Source of the DNA: Bacteroides sp.
GTDB lineage: Bacteria > Bacteroidota > Bacteroidia > Bacteroidales > Muribaculaceae
Length of the DNA: 41,610 nucleotides
Direction: 5' to 3'
Assembly: GCA_014801225.1 (NCBI GenBank)
Contig: JAAVEO010000042.1
Coordinates: forward strand, 1 to 41,610
The position numbers and the translations under genes are program-made. A model generated the notes under the pieces. It made no database searches. It worked only from the letters and a program-made list of their open reading frames with translations, and was not told the DNA's origin. Positions 32,784 through 40,227 of the stretch are shown here, piece after piece; the first letter of the stretch is position 1, and the number at the start of each line of letters is the position of its first letter.

Positions 32784-33530
32784 ATGTCGAAAATATTAGT
32801 TCTTATCCCGGCCCGATACGCCTCTTCGCGTTTCCCGGGGAAGCCCCTCGCGAAGATAGGGGGCGTGGAAATGATTGTGAGAGTATGCCGCCGTGTGGCC
32901 GAGACCGGTTTTGAATCAGCCGTTGCCACCGATGACGAGCGTATAGCTGCCGTTGTGGAAGCCGCAGGGTTCAAGGCTGTGATGACCTCCTCCGGGCATC
33001 GCAGCGGCACCGACCGCATATATGAAGCATTCACGCAGCTCGGCTCGGATGCCGATGTGGTGATCAATGTTCAGGGTGACGAACCATTTATCGACCCATC
33101 TCAGATAAAGACTCTCGCCCAATGTTTCGATTATCCTCAGACGCAAATCGCCACTCTCGCCCGTGTGTTCGACAGGGCGAAGGGTTTTGAAGCCCTGTTC
33201 GATCCCAATGTGGTGAAACTCACCCGCGATTTTGCCGGCGATGCCCTTTATTTCTCCCGAAGCGTCATACCTTATGTGCGTGGTGCGGAATGGACAGAAT
33301 GGCTTGACCGTACGGAATTCCTTACCCATGTGGGGATTTATGCCTATCGCGCCGATATACTCCGCTTCGTCACATCCCTTCCCCAATCCCCTTTGGAGAA
33401 GTCCGAAAGTCTGGAGCAGTTGCGATGGCTCGAGAATGGTCTGAAAATCAAGGTGGCTCTTACCGATACTCCCACTGTAGGGATCGACACTCCCGAAGAT
33501 CTGGAGGCGGCGGAGGCTCTTCTGAAATAA
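32784..33530 (+). CDS. kdsB: 3-deoxy-manno-octulosonate cytidylyltransferase
   Basis: 248 residues, full length. N-terminal nucleotide-binding motif LIPARYASSRFPGKPL (7-22), then SGHRSGTDRIYEA, INVQGDEPFI (metal-binding Asp) and DALYFSRSVIPYVR, and the closing region around GIDTPEDLEAAE. Activates Kdo with CTP to CMP-Kdo, needed for the inner core of LPS/lipid A. Third gene of the envelope cluster with the GT4 and the flippase-like protein. Confidence 0.96.
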   Translation: MSKILVLIPARYASSRFPGKPLAKIGGVEMIVRVCRRVAETGFESAVATDDERIAAVVEAAGFKAVMTSSGHRSGTDRIYEAFTQLGSDADVVINVQGDEPFIDPSQIKTLAQCFDYPQTQIATLARVFDRAKGFEALFDPNVVKLTRDFAGDALYFSRSVIPYVRGAEWTEWLDRTEFLTHVGIYAYRADILRFVTSLPQSPLEKSESLEQLRWLENGLKIKVALTDTPTVGIDTPEDLEAAEALLK

Positions 33531-33599
33531 TTCCCGGCGCCCTCTAAAGGCGTTTTGACCTGAAGATTGCATGATTTGCACAACTTATTCCCTCTCATT

Positions 33600-33631
33600 T
33601 TTGTGGCTCTGAGGAAAATTAACTAATTTTG
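33600..33631 (+). promoter_or_regulatory. Promoter of the PPi-phosphofructokinase gene
   Basis: TTTG (33600-33603), 20-nt spacer, TAATTTTG (33624-33631) followed by C. Full consensus. The leader would be about 100 nt. Confidence 0.85.
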
Positions 33632-33739
33632 CAGTCGGAATCAACGGCCGTTTTAGGGCGTGCCGATTTGATAATTATTATCGTCGGATGCGTCTGGCGG
33701 ATTGAAAGGTAAAAAGATACAATAACAGGTAAATATCCT

Positions 33740-35398
33740 ATGAAGAAAAGTGCACTTCAGCGTGTAAGAGCTGAATATCAGCCTAAACTTCCCAAAGCTC
33801 TTCAGGGCGATGTGAAGCTCAAAGTAGGCGAGCCCACACAGTCAGTGGCCAATCAGGAAGAAATCAAGAGTCTTTTCCCCCACACTTATGGTCTTCCCGT
33901 AGTGGAATTCGAGCCTGCCGACAAGGCGGAGCGTGTGGAGGAACCGTTCAATGTAGGTATCATCCTCTCCGGAGGTCAGGCTCCCGGCGGCCACAATGTA
34001 GTGAGCGGTATCTTCGACGGTATCAAGAAACTTAACAAGGAGAGCCGCCTCTATGGCTTCCTTATGGGTCCTTCCGGCCTCGTGAATCATCAGTATATGG
34101 AGATCACAGCCGGCTATCTTAAGGATTACCGCAACACCGGCGGTTTCGATATCATCGGTTCCGGCCGTACCAAGCTCGAGCATCCCGACCAGTTTGACAA
34201 GGGTCTCGAGATCGTAAAAGAGCTCAACATCAAGGCTCTCGTCATCATCGGTGGCGACGACTCCAATACCAACGCTGCCGTTCTTGCCGAGTATTATAAG
34301 AATATCGGTGCCGACGTTCAGGTGATCGGTGTGCCCAAGACTATCGACGGCGACCTCAAGAACGAATGGATCGAGACTTCCTTCGGTTTCGACACAGCCT
34401 GCAAGGTATATTCCGAGATGATCGGCAATATCCAGCGCGACTGTAACTCCGCAAAGAAATATTACCACTTCATCAAGCTCATGGGTCGCTCCGCTTCCCA
34501 TATCGCTCTGGAGTGTGCCCTCGAGACTCAGCCCAATGTCTGCCTCATCTCCGAGGAGATCCAGGCCAAGTGTATGACTCTCGACAATATCGTCAACTAT
34601 CTCTGCTACGTTGTGGCTGAGCGTGCGAAACTCGGTTGGAATTTCGGTACTGTCCTCGTGCCCGAGGGCCTCATCGAGTTCATCCCTTCAATGAAAAAGC
34701 TTATCCAGGAGCTCAACGATGTTCTCGTGGAGTATGCTTCCGAGATAGAAGGTCTTGCCGAGCTTGATAAACTTCAGGCTATCCATTCTCATCTCTCTGC
34801 CGCCAATGCCGAGCTTTATAAGAGCCTCCCCAAGGATATCGCTCTCCAGCTCAGTCTCGACCGTGATAGCCATGGTAATGTGCAGGTGTCTCTCATCGAG
34901 ACCGAGAGCCTCATTTCCCGTATGGTCGGCGAGCGTCTCGAAGAGATGGCTCTCGAAGGTCAGTACAGCGGTACTTTCAAGACTCAGCACCACTTCTTCG
35001 GTTATGAAGGTCGCTGCGCCGATCCTACCAACTTCGATGCCGACTATACTTACGCTCTCGGCTATAACGCCGCTATGCTTATCAATGCCGGCCTTACAGG
35101 CTATATGAGCTCCGTGCGCAATCTTACCGACAAACCCGAGAACTGGATCGCGGGCGGTATTCCTATCACTATGATGATGAATATGGAGCGTCGTAACGGT
35201 GAACTCAAGCCCGTTATCCAGAAGGCTCTCGTCAACCTCAACGGTCGTCCCTATCTCAAGTTCGCTTCCATGCGTGAGACTCTGGCCCTCAATACTCTCT
35301 ATCAGTATCCCGGCCCCATCCAGTATTTCGGTCCCTCCGAAATCTGCGACCGTCCCTCGATGACTCTCCTTCTCGAGCACGATAAACCCATCAACTGA
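33740..35398 (+). CDS. pfp: Diphosphate--fructose-6-phosphate 1-phosphotransferase (PPi-dependent phosphofructokinase)
   Basis: 552 residues, the long PPi-PFK form. Diagnostic residues are GGDDSNTNA (171-179), where the second Asp replaces the Gly of ATP enzymes, and PKTIDGDL (199-206), where Lys replaces Gly; both select PPi over ATP. MGRSASH (248-254) is in the fructose-6-phosphate site. Reversibly phosphorylates F6P with pyrophosphate, so it serves both glycolysis and gluconeogenesis and saves ATP. Single gene with its own promoter and terminator, and codon use typical of highly expressed genes. Confidence 0.96.
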   Translation: MKKSALQRVRAEYQPKLPKALQGDVKLKVGEPTQSVANQEEIKSLFPHTYGLPVVEFEPADKAERVEEPFNVGIILSGGQAPGGHNVVSGIFDGIKKLNKESRLYGFLMGPSGLVNHQYMEITAGYLKDYRNTGGFDIIGSGRTKLEHPDQFDKGLEIVKELNIKALVIIGGDDSNTNAAVLAEYYKNIGADVQVIGVPKTIDGDLKNEWIETSFGFDTACKVYSEMIGNIQRDCNSAKKYYHFIKLMGRSASHIALECALETQPNVCLISEEIQAKCMTLDNIVNYLCYVVAERAKLGWNFGTVLVPEGLIEFIPSMKKLIQELNDVLVEYASEIEGLAELDKLQAIHSHLSAANAELYKSLPKDIALQLSLDRDSHGNVQVSLIETESLISRMVGERLEEMALEGQYSGTFKTQHHFFGYEGRCADPTNFDADYTYALGYNAAMLINAGLTGYMSSVRNLTDKPENWIAGGIPITMMMNMERRNGELKPVIQKALVNLNGRPYLKFASMRETLALNTLYQYPGPIQYFGPSEICDRPSMTLLLEHDKPIN

Positions 35399-35456
35399 TT
35401 CCGGACGTTACGGCCCTCCCGGTCGTAATCCGCAATAGGTGAGACTTATATGATGT

Positions 35457-35494
35457 CCGGCTCGCGACCTCAGTGTCGCGGGCCGGGCTTTTTT
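35457..35494 (+). terminator. Intrinsic terminator of the PPi-PFK gene
   Basis: A 12-bp GC-rich stem with one G:T pair (35457-35468 / 35475-35486) followed by GC and six T. Confidence 0.9.
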
Positions 35495-35506
35495 ACGCCC
35501 CTCCGG

Positions 35507-35538
35507 TTTGGCCGCTATCCGTTTATTCACTAATTTTG
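35507..35538 (+). promoter_or_regulatory. Promoter of the MTA/SAH nucleosidase - transporter operon
   Basis: TTTG (35507-35510), 20-nt spacer, TAATTTTG (35531-35538) followed by C; 25 bp before the ATG. Confidence 0.85.
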
Positions 35539-35563
35539 CACTCTGAAAAAAACAGTAGACAAA

Positions 35564-36247
35564 ATGAAGATACTCATACTTTCCGCCATGGACAAGGAGC
35601 TTTCCCTTGTGCTCGAACTGATGGAGAATGTTAAAGAAGTCAGTGCCGACGGTTTGAAAATTTTCGAAGGAAAGATAGCCGGCCATGATGTAGTGGCTGC
35701 AAAGTGCGGTATCGGCAAGGTGAACAGCGCGCTGAATACATTGCGTATCGTTCGCGCCGAATCCCCCGACCTTGTCATCAATTCCGGTGTGGCCGGCGGT
35801 GCGGACCCCTCCATGAAGGTAGGTTCGCTCCTCGTGGCCGACGGTGTGGCGTATCATGATGTCTGGTGCGGCCCCGGCACAGAAGTGGGCACTGCCGACG
35901 GTTTTCCGCGCATAATGACTCCTGCCGCCGAGGTGGTGAGAGCCGCACGCGAGAATATCTCCGACGATAAGCTCCGCTTCGGCCTTATCTGCTCCGGCGA
36001 CAGATTTATCTCTACCGCCGAAGAGGTGGCCCGTATCAAGGATGCTTTCCCCGAGGCTCTCGCCTGCGATATGGAGTCGGCCTCCATCGCCCAGACCTGT
36101 ATCCTCTGCGGTATCCCCTTCGCTGTGGTCAGAGTCGTGAGCGACACTCCGGGCCAAGCCGAAAATATATCTCAATACGAAAACTTCTGGGGCGAGGCCC
36201 CTCTGCGTACATTCGAGGCCGTGAAGACCATCCTTCATAATCTCTGA
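35564..36247 (+). CDS. mtnN: 5'-methylthioadenosine/S-adenosylhomocysteine nucleosidase
   Basis: 227 residues, full length. Catalytic residues by position: Glu12 (AMDKEL), Glu171 (ACDMESAS, ribose binding) and Asp194 (VVSD, purine N7 protonation), equivalent to E12/E174/D197 of the E. coli enzyme. NSGVAGG is the phosphorylase-fold motif. Splits MTA and SAH to adenine plus the thioribose products, clearing inhibitors of methylation and feeding methionine and AI-2 metabolism. It is joined with 9 bp spacing to a transporter gene. Confidence 0.95.
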   Translation: MKILILSAMDKELSLVLELMENVKEVSADGLKIFEGKIAGHDVVAAKCGIGKVNSALNTLRIVRAESPDLVINSGVAGGADPSMKVGSLLVADGVAYHDVWCGPGTEVGTADGFPRIMTPAAEVVRAARENISDDKLRFGLICSGDRFISTAEEVARIKDAFPEALACDMESASIAQTCILCGIPFAVVRVVSDTPGQAENISQYENFWGEAPLRTFEAVKTILHNL

Positions 36248-36256
36248 TAAGAAATC

Positions 36257-37174
36257 ATGCATTTGAAAAAAACTATGATGCTCCCCATCGCAATGGTGGG
36301 GGGCGCCATCTTCTATAAGTGGATGGGTTATCTCACTTTCCTCTCCCCCTATCTTATCTTCCTGATGCTCTTCATCACGTATTGTAAGATAGATTTCCGG
36401 CATTTCCGTCCGGGGCGTTTCGAGGCTGTCCTGTTGGTAGTGCAGATGCTGCTTGCCGGCGCCGTTTACGGCCTTCTCTCGCTTGCCGACCATACCGTGG
36501 CCGAGGGTGTATTTATATGCGTCTTTATCCCGACCGCCACAGCCGCCCCGGTGATCACGTCGATGCTCGGAGGCAGCATCACGAAAGTGGCCTCCTATTC
36601 CCTTATAGGCAATCTCTTCGTGGCCGTAGCCGGGCCGCTCGTATTGGCCGCCGTAGGCGACCATGCCGAGCTGACCTTCTTCCAATCCTTCTGCCTTATC
36701 CTTTCGAGGGTGCTTCCGCTCCTTGTGCTCCCGATTCTTGCCGCGCTGGCCGTGAAATGGCTTGTGCCCGGTCTGCATAAGAAGATAATACAGCGACAGC
36801 AACTCTCATTCTATCTTTGGGCGATAGCCCTCTTCATAGTAGTGGGAAGTTGTGTCAGCTTTGCCATCAGCCATTGGACTCCCGCCAACACCTGGCCCAT
36901 GGTGAGCCTTGCCTTGGGAGCCTTGGCGGTATGCCTCATGCAATTTGCCGTAGGACGTAAAGTAGGAGGATACTTCGGCGACAAAGTAGCCGGTGGCCAG
37001 GGCCTCGCGCAGAAAAACACCGTCCTCGCCGTCTGGCTCGCCCTCGCCTACATGCACCCCATAGCCTCCATAGCCCCCGCCGCCTACATCGCCTGGCAAA
37101 ACATGGTCAACTCCTGGCAGCTAATCCGCCACGAGCAGCGCACCCGCCACTCCCTCGACCTTCGCCAGAGGTAA
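36257..37174 (+). CDS. Bile acid:sodium symporter (BASS) superfamily transporter
   Basis: 305 residues, about nine or ten membrane helices. Family-like features are the FIPTATAAPVITSMLGG stretch after helix 3-4, and near the end GLAQKNTVLAVWLALAYMHP, which resembles the BASS core helix motif with polar residues in the sodium-binding crossover. Inner membrane. BASS proteins carry organic anions (bile acids, pyruvate, pantothenate, 2-keto-acids); the substrate here is not identifiable. Cotranscription 9 bp after the MTA/SAH nucleosidase raises the possibility of a methionine-salvage-related substrate. No terminator is seen after it. Confidence 0.75.
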   Translation: MHLKKTMMLPIAMVGGAIFYKWMGYLTFLSPYLIFLMLFITYCKIDFRHFRPGRFEAVLLVVQMLLAGAVYGLLSLADHTVAEGVFICVFIPTATAAPVITSMLGGSITKVASYSLIGNLFVAVAGPLVLAAVGDHAELTFFQSFCLILSRVLPLLVLPILAALAVKWLVPGLHKKIIQRQQLSFYLWAIALFIVVGSCVSFAISHWTPANTWPMVSLALGALAVCLMQFAVGRKVGGYFGDKVAGGQGLAQKNTVLAVWLALAYMHPIASIAPAAYIAWQNMVNSWQLIRHEQRTRHSLDLRQR

Positions 37175-37240
37175 TCCCCCCGAAAATGACAAATGTACGG
37201 TTCGCGACGAATGTACAGTACCATCTCTCTGAAAATATTT

Positions 37241-37272
37241 TTTGCAAATAAAGATTTTTATTTATAACTTTG
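37241..37272 (+). promoter_or_regulatory. Consensus promoter of the structured RNA
   Basis: TTTG (37241-37244), 20-nt spacer, TAACTTTG (37265-37272) followed by C. A full match, as strong as the tRNA and rpsP promoters in this window. Predicted start at about 37279-37281. Confidence 0.85.
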
Positions 37273-37279
37273 CGGTCGC

Positions 37280-37630
37280 AGACCGCCTCGCAGAAGCCCC
37301 GGTCTGGGGTAAAGCGGAGCGGGATGTATCGGAAACGAAGTGTCGTCTCCGAATCAATTACATAGAAAGCGTTTATCCGCGCTGATTCTTGACTACCTGA
37401 AATGTCTCGCAAACTTTTCACAACTCATGTCAAGGATTGAGCAACGGTAGATGCCCGTGGTTATGTTTAGTAAAAAGTATGGCAGCATATACTTCGTGAG
37501 AAGTCTGTGTTGCACGTACCTGCTATACATACGAGCGTGGGCTTCTGCGTTGCCGTCCGACATGAGTTAGGCAATGCGAGAAGCCTCAGTTCGTAGGACG
37601 GTAACAGATACAGATTCCTACGCTTTTTTT
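37280..37630 (+). ncRNA. Candidate ~350-nt structured RNA (or terminator-controlled leader) of unknown class
   Basis: A non-coding stretch with its own consensus promoter and an intrinsic terminator (37592-37598 / 37616-37622, then CTTTTTTT). Perfect long-range pairing joins 37289-37299 with 37539-37549 (11 bp). The segment 37540-37554 can instead pair locally with 37570-37585 (15 pairs, one bulge, one G:U), and 37549-37558 with 37596-37605 (10 pairs, one G:U). The last pairing would compete with the terminator stem. Smaller stems: 37350-37355 / 37382-37387, an AAGTAT/ATACTT hairpin at about 37475-37494, and 37441-37445 with 37509-37513. I find none of the conserved strings of RNase P, tmRNA or common riboswitches. 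It may be a free RNA or the leader of the gene at 37682. Confidence 0.65.
37592..37630 (+). terminator. Terminator ending the structured RNA
   Basis: A 7-bp stem (37592-37598 / 37616-37622) followed by C and seven T. Its left arm overlaps the segment that can pair with 37549-37558. Confidence 0.75.
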
Positions 37631-37681
37631 CTTTTCCAACCAAACGCCAACGAGAGGATGACCGAGGCAAGTAAATAAATT

Positions 37682-38008
37682 ATGGAGTATAATAAAGATG
37701 CAGTTGCATCTCAAGTAGCTTCTTATTGGATGAAAAATTGGAAGCAGTTGAGTTTCAGACTGAATGGACACGTTGTGCAACCTGATTCAGTATCGTCCAT
37801 AACACCTCAGTTGGAGGAGATGGATGACGAGAGCGGTAGCTATTTCCATTGCACCGGATTGAACTTGAGAGTCCTGATTAATGGCGTTGAGAAGCTCTAT
37901 AAGGCTGACTTTATTGTAAAAGTTATACCTGTATTAGGGAAGGAGAGTATCAAGCCGGGTGAGAAGATCGAAGAAATCAGAGACAATCTTGTCGTTCTGA
38001 GAGAATAA
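37682..38008 (+). CDS. Small protein of unknown function
   Basis: 108 residues, no signal peptide or membrane helix, so probably cytoplasmic. It has an even mix of charged and hydrophobic residues with predicted beta-strands (SFRLNGHVVQ, LNLRVLINGV, ADFIVKVIPVL) and a charged end. I do not recognise a family. It starts 52 bp after the terminator of the structured RNA, so its expression may depend on read-through of that terminator. Base composition is more AT-rich than the metabolic genes to the left. Confidence 0.6.
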   Translation: MEYNKDAVASQVASYWMKNWKQLSFRLNGHVVQPDSVSSITPQLEEMDDESGSYFHCTGLNLRVLINGVEKLYKADFIVKVIPVLGKESIKPGEKIEEIRDNLVVLRE

Positions 38009-38113
38009 TCTTACAGATAAGGGATAAAATTTCTCGGAATAACAAAAAAAGAATCATAAAGCCGATTCGCGATAGGTATAGTGGTTCATTTTCTGATTCC
38101 CTTGATCATTCCG

Positions 38114-38160
38114 TTCCTTAGAGTTAGTTTCTTTATTTCAAGAAGCTGACTCTAAAGGAA
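38114..38160. other. Imperfect inverted repeat before the LRR gene
   Basis: About 20 bp on each side (38114-38133 / 38140-38160) pair with a single bulge and several G:U pairs. No T-run follows, and the LRR gene starts 39 bp later. It could end the 37682 transcript weakly or form a leader stem. Confidence 0.45.
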
Positions 38161-38198
38161 TACAAACTATTTATTAACAACAAATACATTGATATGCA

Positions 38199-39089
38199 AT
38201 GAAAAAAATCCTTTTTTTCTTGCTGGGAGTACTTATGGTTTTCCCCGTAATATCTCGAGACTTCGAATACACATACAAGGGAAAAACTCTCAAATATACT
38301 GTCTTGGATGAAGACGCTAAGACAGCTAAGGTTACAACAAATTCTGTGTCTGGTGAACTTGAAATTCCAGCAAAAGTAAGCGACGGAAATGCTATCTTCA
38401 CTGTTTCTTCGATAGCCTGGTTTGCTTTCTGTGATTGTACGCGCCTGACCTCGGTGACAATACCCGAATCAGTCACTTCAATAGGCGCTTATGCTTTCGA
38501 TGGATGTCGCGGTCTGACCTCGGTGACAATACCCGAATCAGTCACTTTAATTGGCGAATATGCTTTCTATGATTGTAGCGACTTGACTCGTGCTGAATTT
38601 ACAAGTATAAAATGGCTTTTAAATATTATATTTGGTAATGAATATGCTAATCCTCTTTATTACGCTCACCATCTATTTATTGGAGGAGAGGAGGTTAAAG
38701 AACTAATTATTCCTTCATCAGTCACTTCAATAGGTAAGTATGCCTTCTATGGATGTAATGGCTTGCAGTCAGTTTACTATGGAGCAGATAATCCACTACA
38801 AGGGGATTTAGATATTTTTAGTGATGATACGTATCGTAATTGCACCCTTTATTTGAGTGAAAAGGGACTGGAGAAAGGAAAGTCAATTGTTCCCTGGAGA
38901 ATGTTTGATAATATTCAGGTCTATGATCCTGCCGGAGTTTCCGAAATCTCCTCCGACTTCGACGAGAATGAGCCGTATGAGGTGTTTTCCCTTGATGGTA
39001 TCAAGGTAGCTGACTCTGCCGACGGGCTCGCTCCGGGCACTTACGTGCTCCGACAGGGTAAAGCCGCAAAGAAGATCGCTGTGAAGTAA
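38199..39089 (+). CDS. Secreted BspA-like leucine-rich repeat protein with C-terminal sorting-like tail
   Basis: 296 residues: signal peptide about 1-19; N-region 22-70 typical of these proteins (FEYTYKGKTLKYTVLD); LRR_5 units at about 72-130 and 165-195, each with LTSVTIPESVTSIGxYAFxxC; and a C-terminal module (about 255-296, YEVFSLDGIKVADS ... PGTYVLRQG ... KKIAVK) of the type IX-like kind also seen in the phospholipase and C10 protease here. Surface or secreted; BspA-type LRR proteins often mediate adhesion or protein binding. The middle (about 131-160) does not fit the repeat. Two adjacent 69-bp units are near-identical in DNA. Convergent with the DUF3990 cassette across a shared terminator. 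Confidence 0.87.
   Translation: MKKILFFLLGVLMVFPVISRDFEYTYKGKTLKYTVLDEDAKTAKVTTNSVSGELEIPAKVSDGNAIFTVSSIAWFAFCDCTRLTSVTIPESVTSIGAYAFDGCRGLTSVTIPESVTLIGEYAFYDCSDLTRAEFTSIKWLLNIIFGNEYANPLYYAHHLFIGGEEVKELIIPSSVTSIGKYAFYGCNGLQSVYYGADNPLQGDLDIFSDDTYRNCTLYLSEKGLEKGKSIVPWRMFDNIQVYDPAGVSEISSDFDENEPYEVFSLDGIKVADSADGLAPGTYVLRQGKAAKKIAVK
38445..38582 (+). repeat. Two tandem 69-bp LRR-encoding units
   Basis: Units 38445-38513 and 38514-38582. The first 33 bp of each are identical and the rest are similar. Each encodes one 23-residue LRR, a substrate for repeat gain or loss. Confidence 0.85.
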
Positions 39090-39128
39090 CTCAATACTGA
39101 TATCTCTCTTCCTCCTCCAATATCCCTA

Positions 39129-39167
39129 CAAAAAAACGGGTGTGCCTTTTCGCACATCCGTTTATTT
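39129..39167. terminator. Bidirectional terminator between the LRR gene and the DUF3990 cassette
   Basis: A 12-bp stem with one G:T pair (39134-39145 / 39152-39163), with A-run on the left and T-rich sequence on the right, so it can stop both convergent transcripts. Confidence 0.85.
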
Positions 39168-39224
39168 GTATATTCTAAATTATCCAATATGCTCCCGACG
39201 GAAAATATATCAATTCGTGTATTG

Positions 39225-39446
39225 CTATGCAATCTTGCCGGTTTCGATCTCGGACTTGAGGAATTGGAAGATGTATACAGCTCCTTGATAATAGAGACCG
39301 CATTCGGGGTCGTTGAGTTTGGCGAAGGTAGTTGATGAATATAGTTCGTCGAGGGCTCGACGTATGTCCCAGCCATATTCTGTCATAAGCATCTCTGCAA
39401 GTTCTGCCGCAAGGCATTCTATTTGAAACTGTATGTCTTGTGTCAT
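39225..39446 (-). CDS. Small acidic protein, third gene of the DUF3990 cassette
   Basis: 73 residues, helical-looking and acidic, cytoplasmic. Parts (EYGWDIRRALDELYSSTTF, GLYYQGAVYIFQFL) resemble small proteins that accompany DUF3990 genes. I cannot name the family with confidence; it may be a diverged DUF3791 relative. Its ATG overlaps the DUF3990 stop (ATGA, 39443-39446), so it is translated in step with the enzyme-like protein, as expected of an antitoxin or accessory subunit. Confidence 0.75.
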   Translation of the reverse strand: MTQDIQFQIECLAAELAEMLMTEYGWDIRRALDELYSSTTFAKLNDPECGLYYQGAVYIFQFLKSEIETGKIA

Positions 39447-39931
39447 AGTTCAATGCGTTTTAAGAGTTTTACAGCTTTTGGTGTACCAAAGAAATATTGT
39501 ACAGCATTGTCGCCTTTAAATCTTAGTTCTTCAACCAATGCTGCCGCTGACATATACCCCATTATGTAACGACGAATCTGAACACCTACCGTGTCATCGG
39601 CAATGGGTCCGATAACAATATCATAGGGATGAGCCGGAATATCGGAATCATTCTTTCGATTCATCACGACAAATTCTGCCCATTCCTCAGAGTAGTCAGG
39701 AAAAATCTTTATATTCAAATCCTCCTTTGTTGCCTTGTCTTCATCAAACTCAAAGCAGGATAAAGTTGGAATTCCTTCGTTGAGAAATCGGGTTGTACGA
39801 GTAGCCATATCCATAGCTTGGTGGGGATTAGCATTAAGATAAAAGCCTTGCCCGAAATCCTTACCACGTTTACTGCGTGAAAGGTCAATCTCCTCAATTG
39901 CTACGTTTGAGCCGTGGTAGAGTCGTTTCAT
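39443..39931 (-). CDS. DUF3990 protein, ADP-ribosyltransferase-like fold, putative toxin
   Basis: 162 residues. Motifs of DUF3990, which belongs to the ADP-ribosyltransferase clan, are in order: LYHGS with His6, KDFGQGFYLN with Tyr31, and VQYFFGTPKAVKLL with Gln145. These follow the H-Y-[EQ] layout of diphtheria-toxin-like ARTs, with Gln in place of the usual catalytic Glu, so transferase activity is possible but not assured. Cytoplasmic, no export signal. It is flanked on both sides by small genes with 4-bp ATGA overlaps. The layout (small protein, ART-like protein, small protein) is that of a toxin-antitoxin operon; toxicity and target are inference. Confidence 0.82.
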   Translation of the reverse strand: MKRLYHGSNVAIEEIDLSRSKRGKDFGQGFYLNANPHQAMDMATRTTRFLNEGIPTLSCFEFDEDKATKEDLNIKIFPDYSEEWAEFVVMNRKNDSDIPAHPYDIVIGPIADDTVGVQIRRYIMGYMSAAALVEELRFKGDNAVQYFFGTPKAVKLLKRIEL

Positions 39932-40152
39932 ATCCTACCTCCTTCCCGTTGGCAAATGACTTGTAAATCCGAAACAGCGTCGTCGATGGAGAGGGTATGC
40001 TCGGCTGCATAGCAGTCAAGAAGGAAATCGATGCCCGTAAAACGACGAAGATATGCGTAGGCCTGCATATTGGAGAGGTTATAGCGCTGTGCGAAAGCCC
40101 CCACACATGCCACTACATATTCGATTCGATTAAATATCTCTTTCTTGTCCAT
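39928..40152 (-). CDS. DUF3791 protein, putative antitoxin of the DUF3990 cassette
   Basis: 74 residues, mainly helical, cytoplasmic. The pattern EYVVACVGAFAQRYNLSNMQAYAYLRRF ... FLLDCYAAEHTLSIDDAVSDL fits DUF3791: a helical start, an LSxxxAYxYLxx segment, and a D-C/Y-x-x-x-H-x-L-x-x-x-D-A-V-x-D-[IL] end. DUF3791 and DUF3990 genes commonly occur side by side in Bacteroidetes and Firmicutes. It is first in the operon, transcribed from the promoter at 40191-40222, and overlaps the DUF3990 start by 4 bp (ATGA), the usual order for an antitoxin. Confidence 0.82.
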   Translation of the reverse strand: MDKKEIFNRIEYVVACVGAFAQRYNLSNMQAYAYLRRFTGIDFLLDCYAAEHTLSIDDAVSDLQVICQREGGRI

Positions 40153-40190
40153 GACTAAGCTTATTTGTTATATTACTTTGATGTTTGATG

Positions 40191-40222
40191 CAAAGTTAAC
40201 ACTTTCTATTTGTTTAGCCAAA
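40191..40222 (-). promoter_or_regulatory. Promoter of the DUF3791-DUF3990 cassette
   Basis: Minus strand TTTG (40219-40222), 20-nt spacer, TAACTTTG (40191-40198) followed by C. Full consensus; short leader of about 30 nt. Confidence 0.85.
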
Positions 40223-40227
40223 TGAAT

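Noticed and set aside
35408..36802. 464-codon frame antisense to the nucleosidase and BASS genes
   Set aside because: Low-complexity His/Gly/Glu translation, spans a terminator and a consensus promoter of the opposite strand.
37280..37630. RNase P RNA, tmRNA, 6S RNA or a common riboswitch
   Set aside because: Length would fit RNase P or tmRNA, but the conserved GAGGAAAGTCC, the tRNA-like GTTCGA arm and a coding tag are all missing; no TPP, cobalamin, SAM or T-box core strings were found. 6S cannot be excluded by eye, but the end-to-end closing stem is absent.
38445..38582. CRISPR array
   Set aside because: The repeats are in frame within an LRR gene, only two units, with similar 'spacers' that encode LRR residues; no cas genes.
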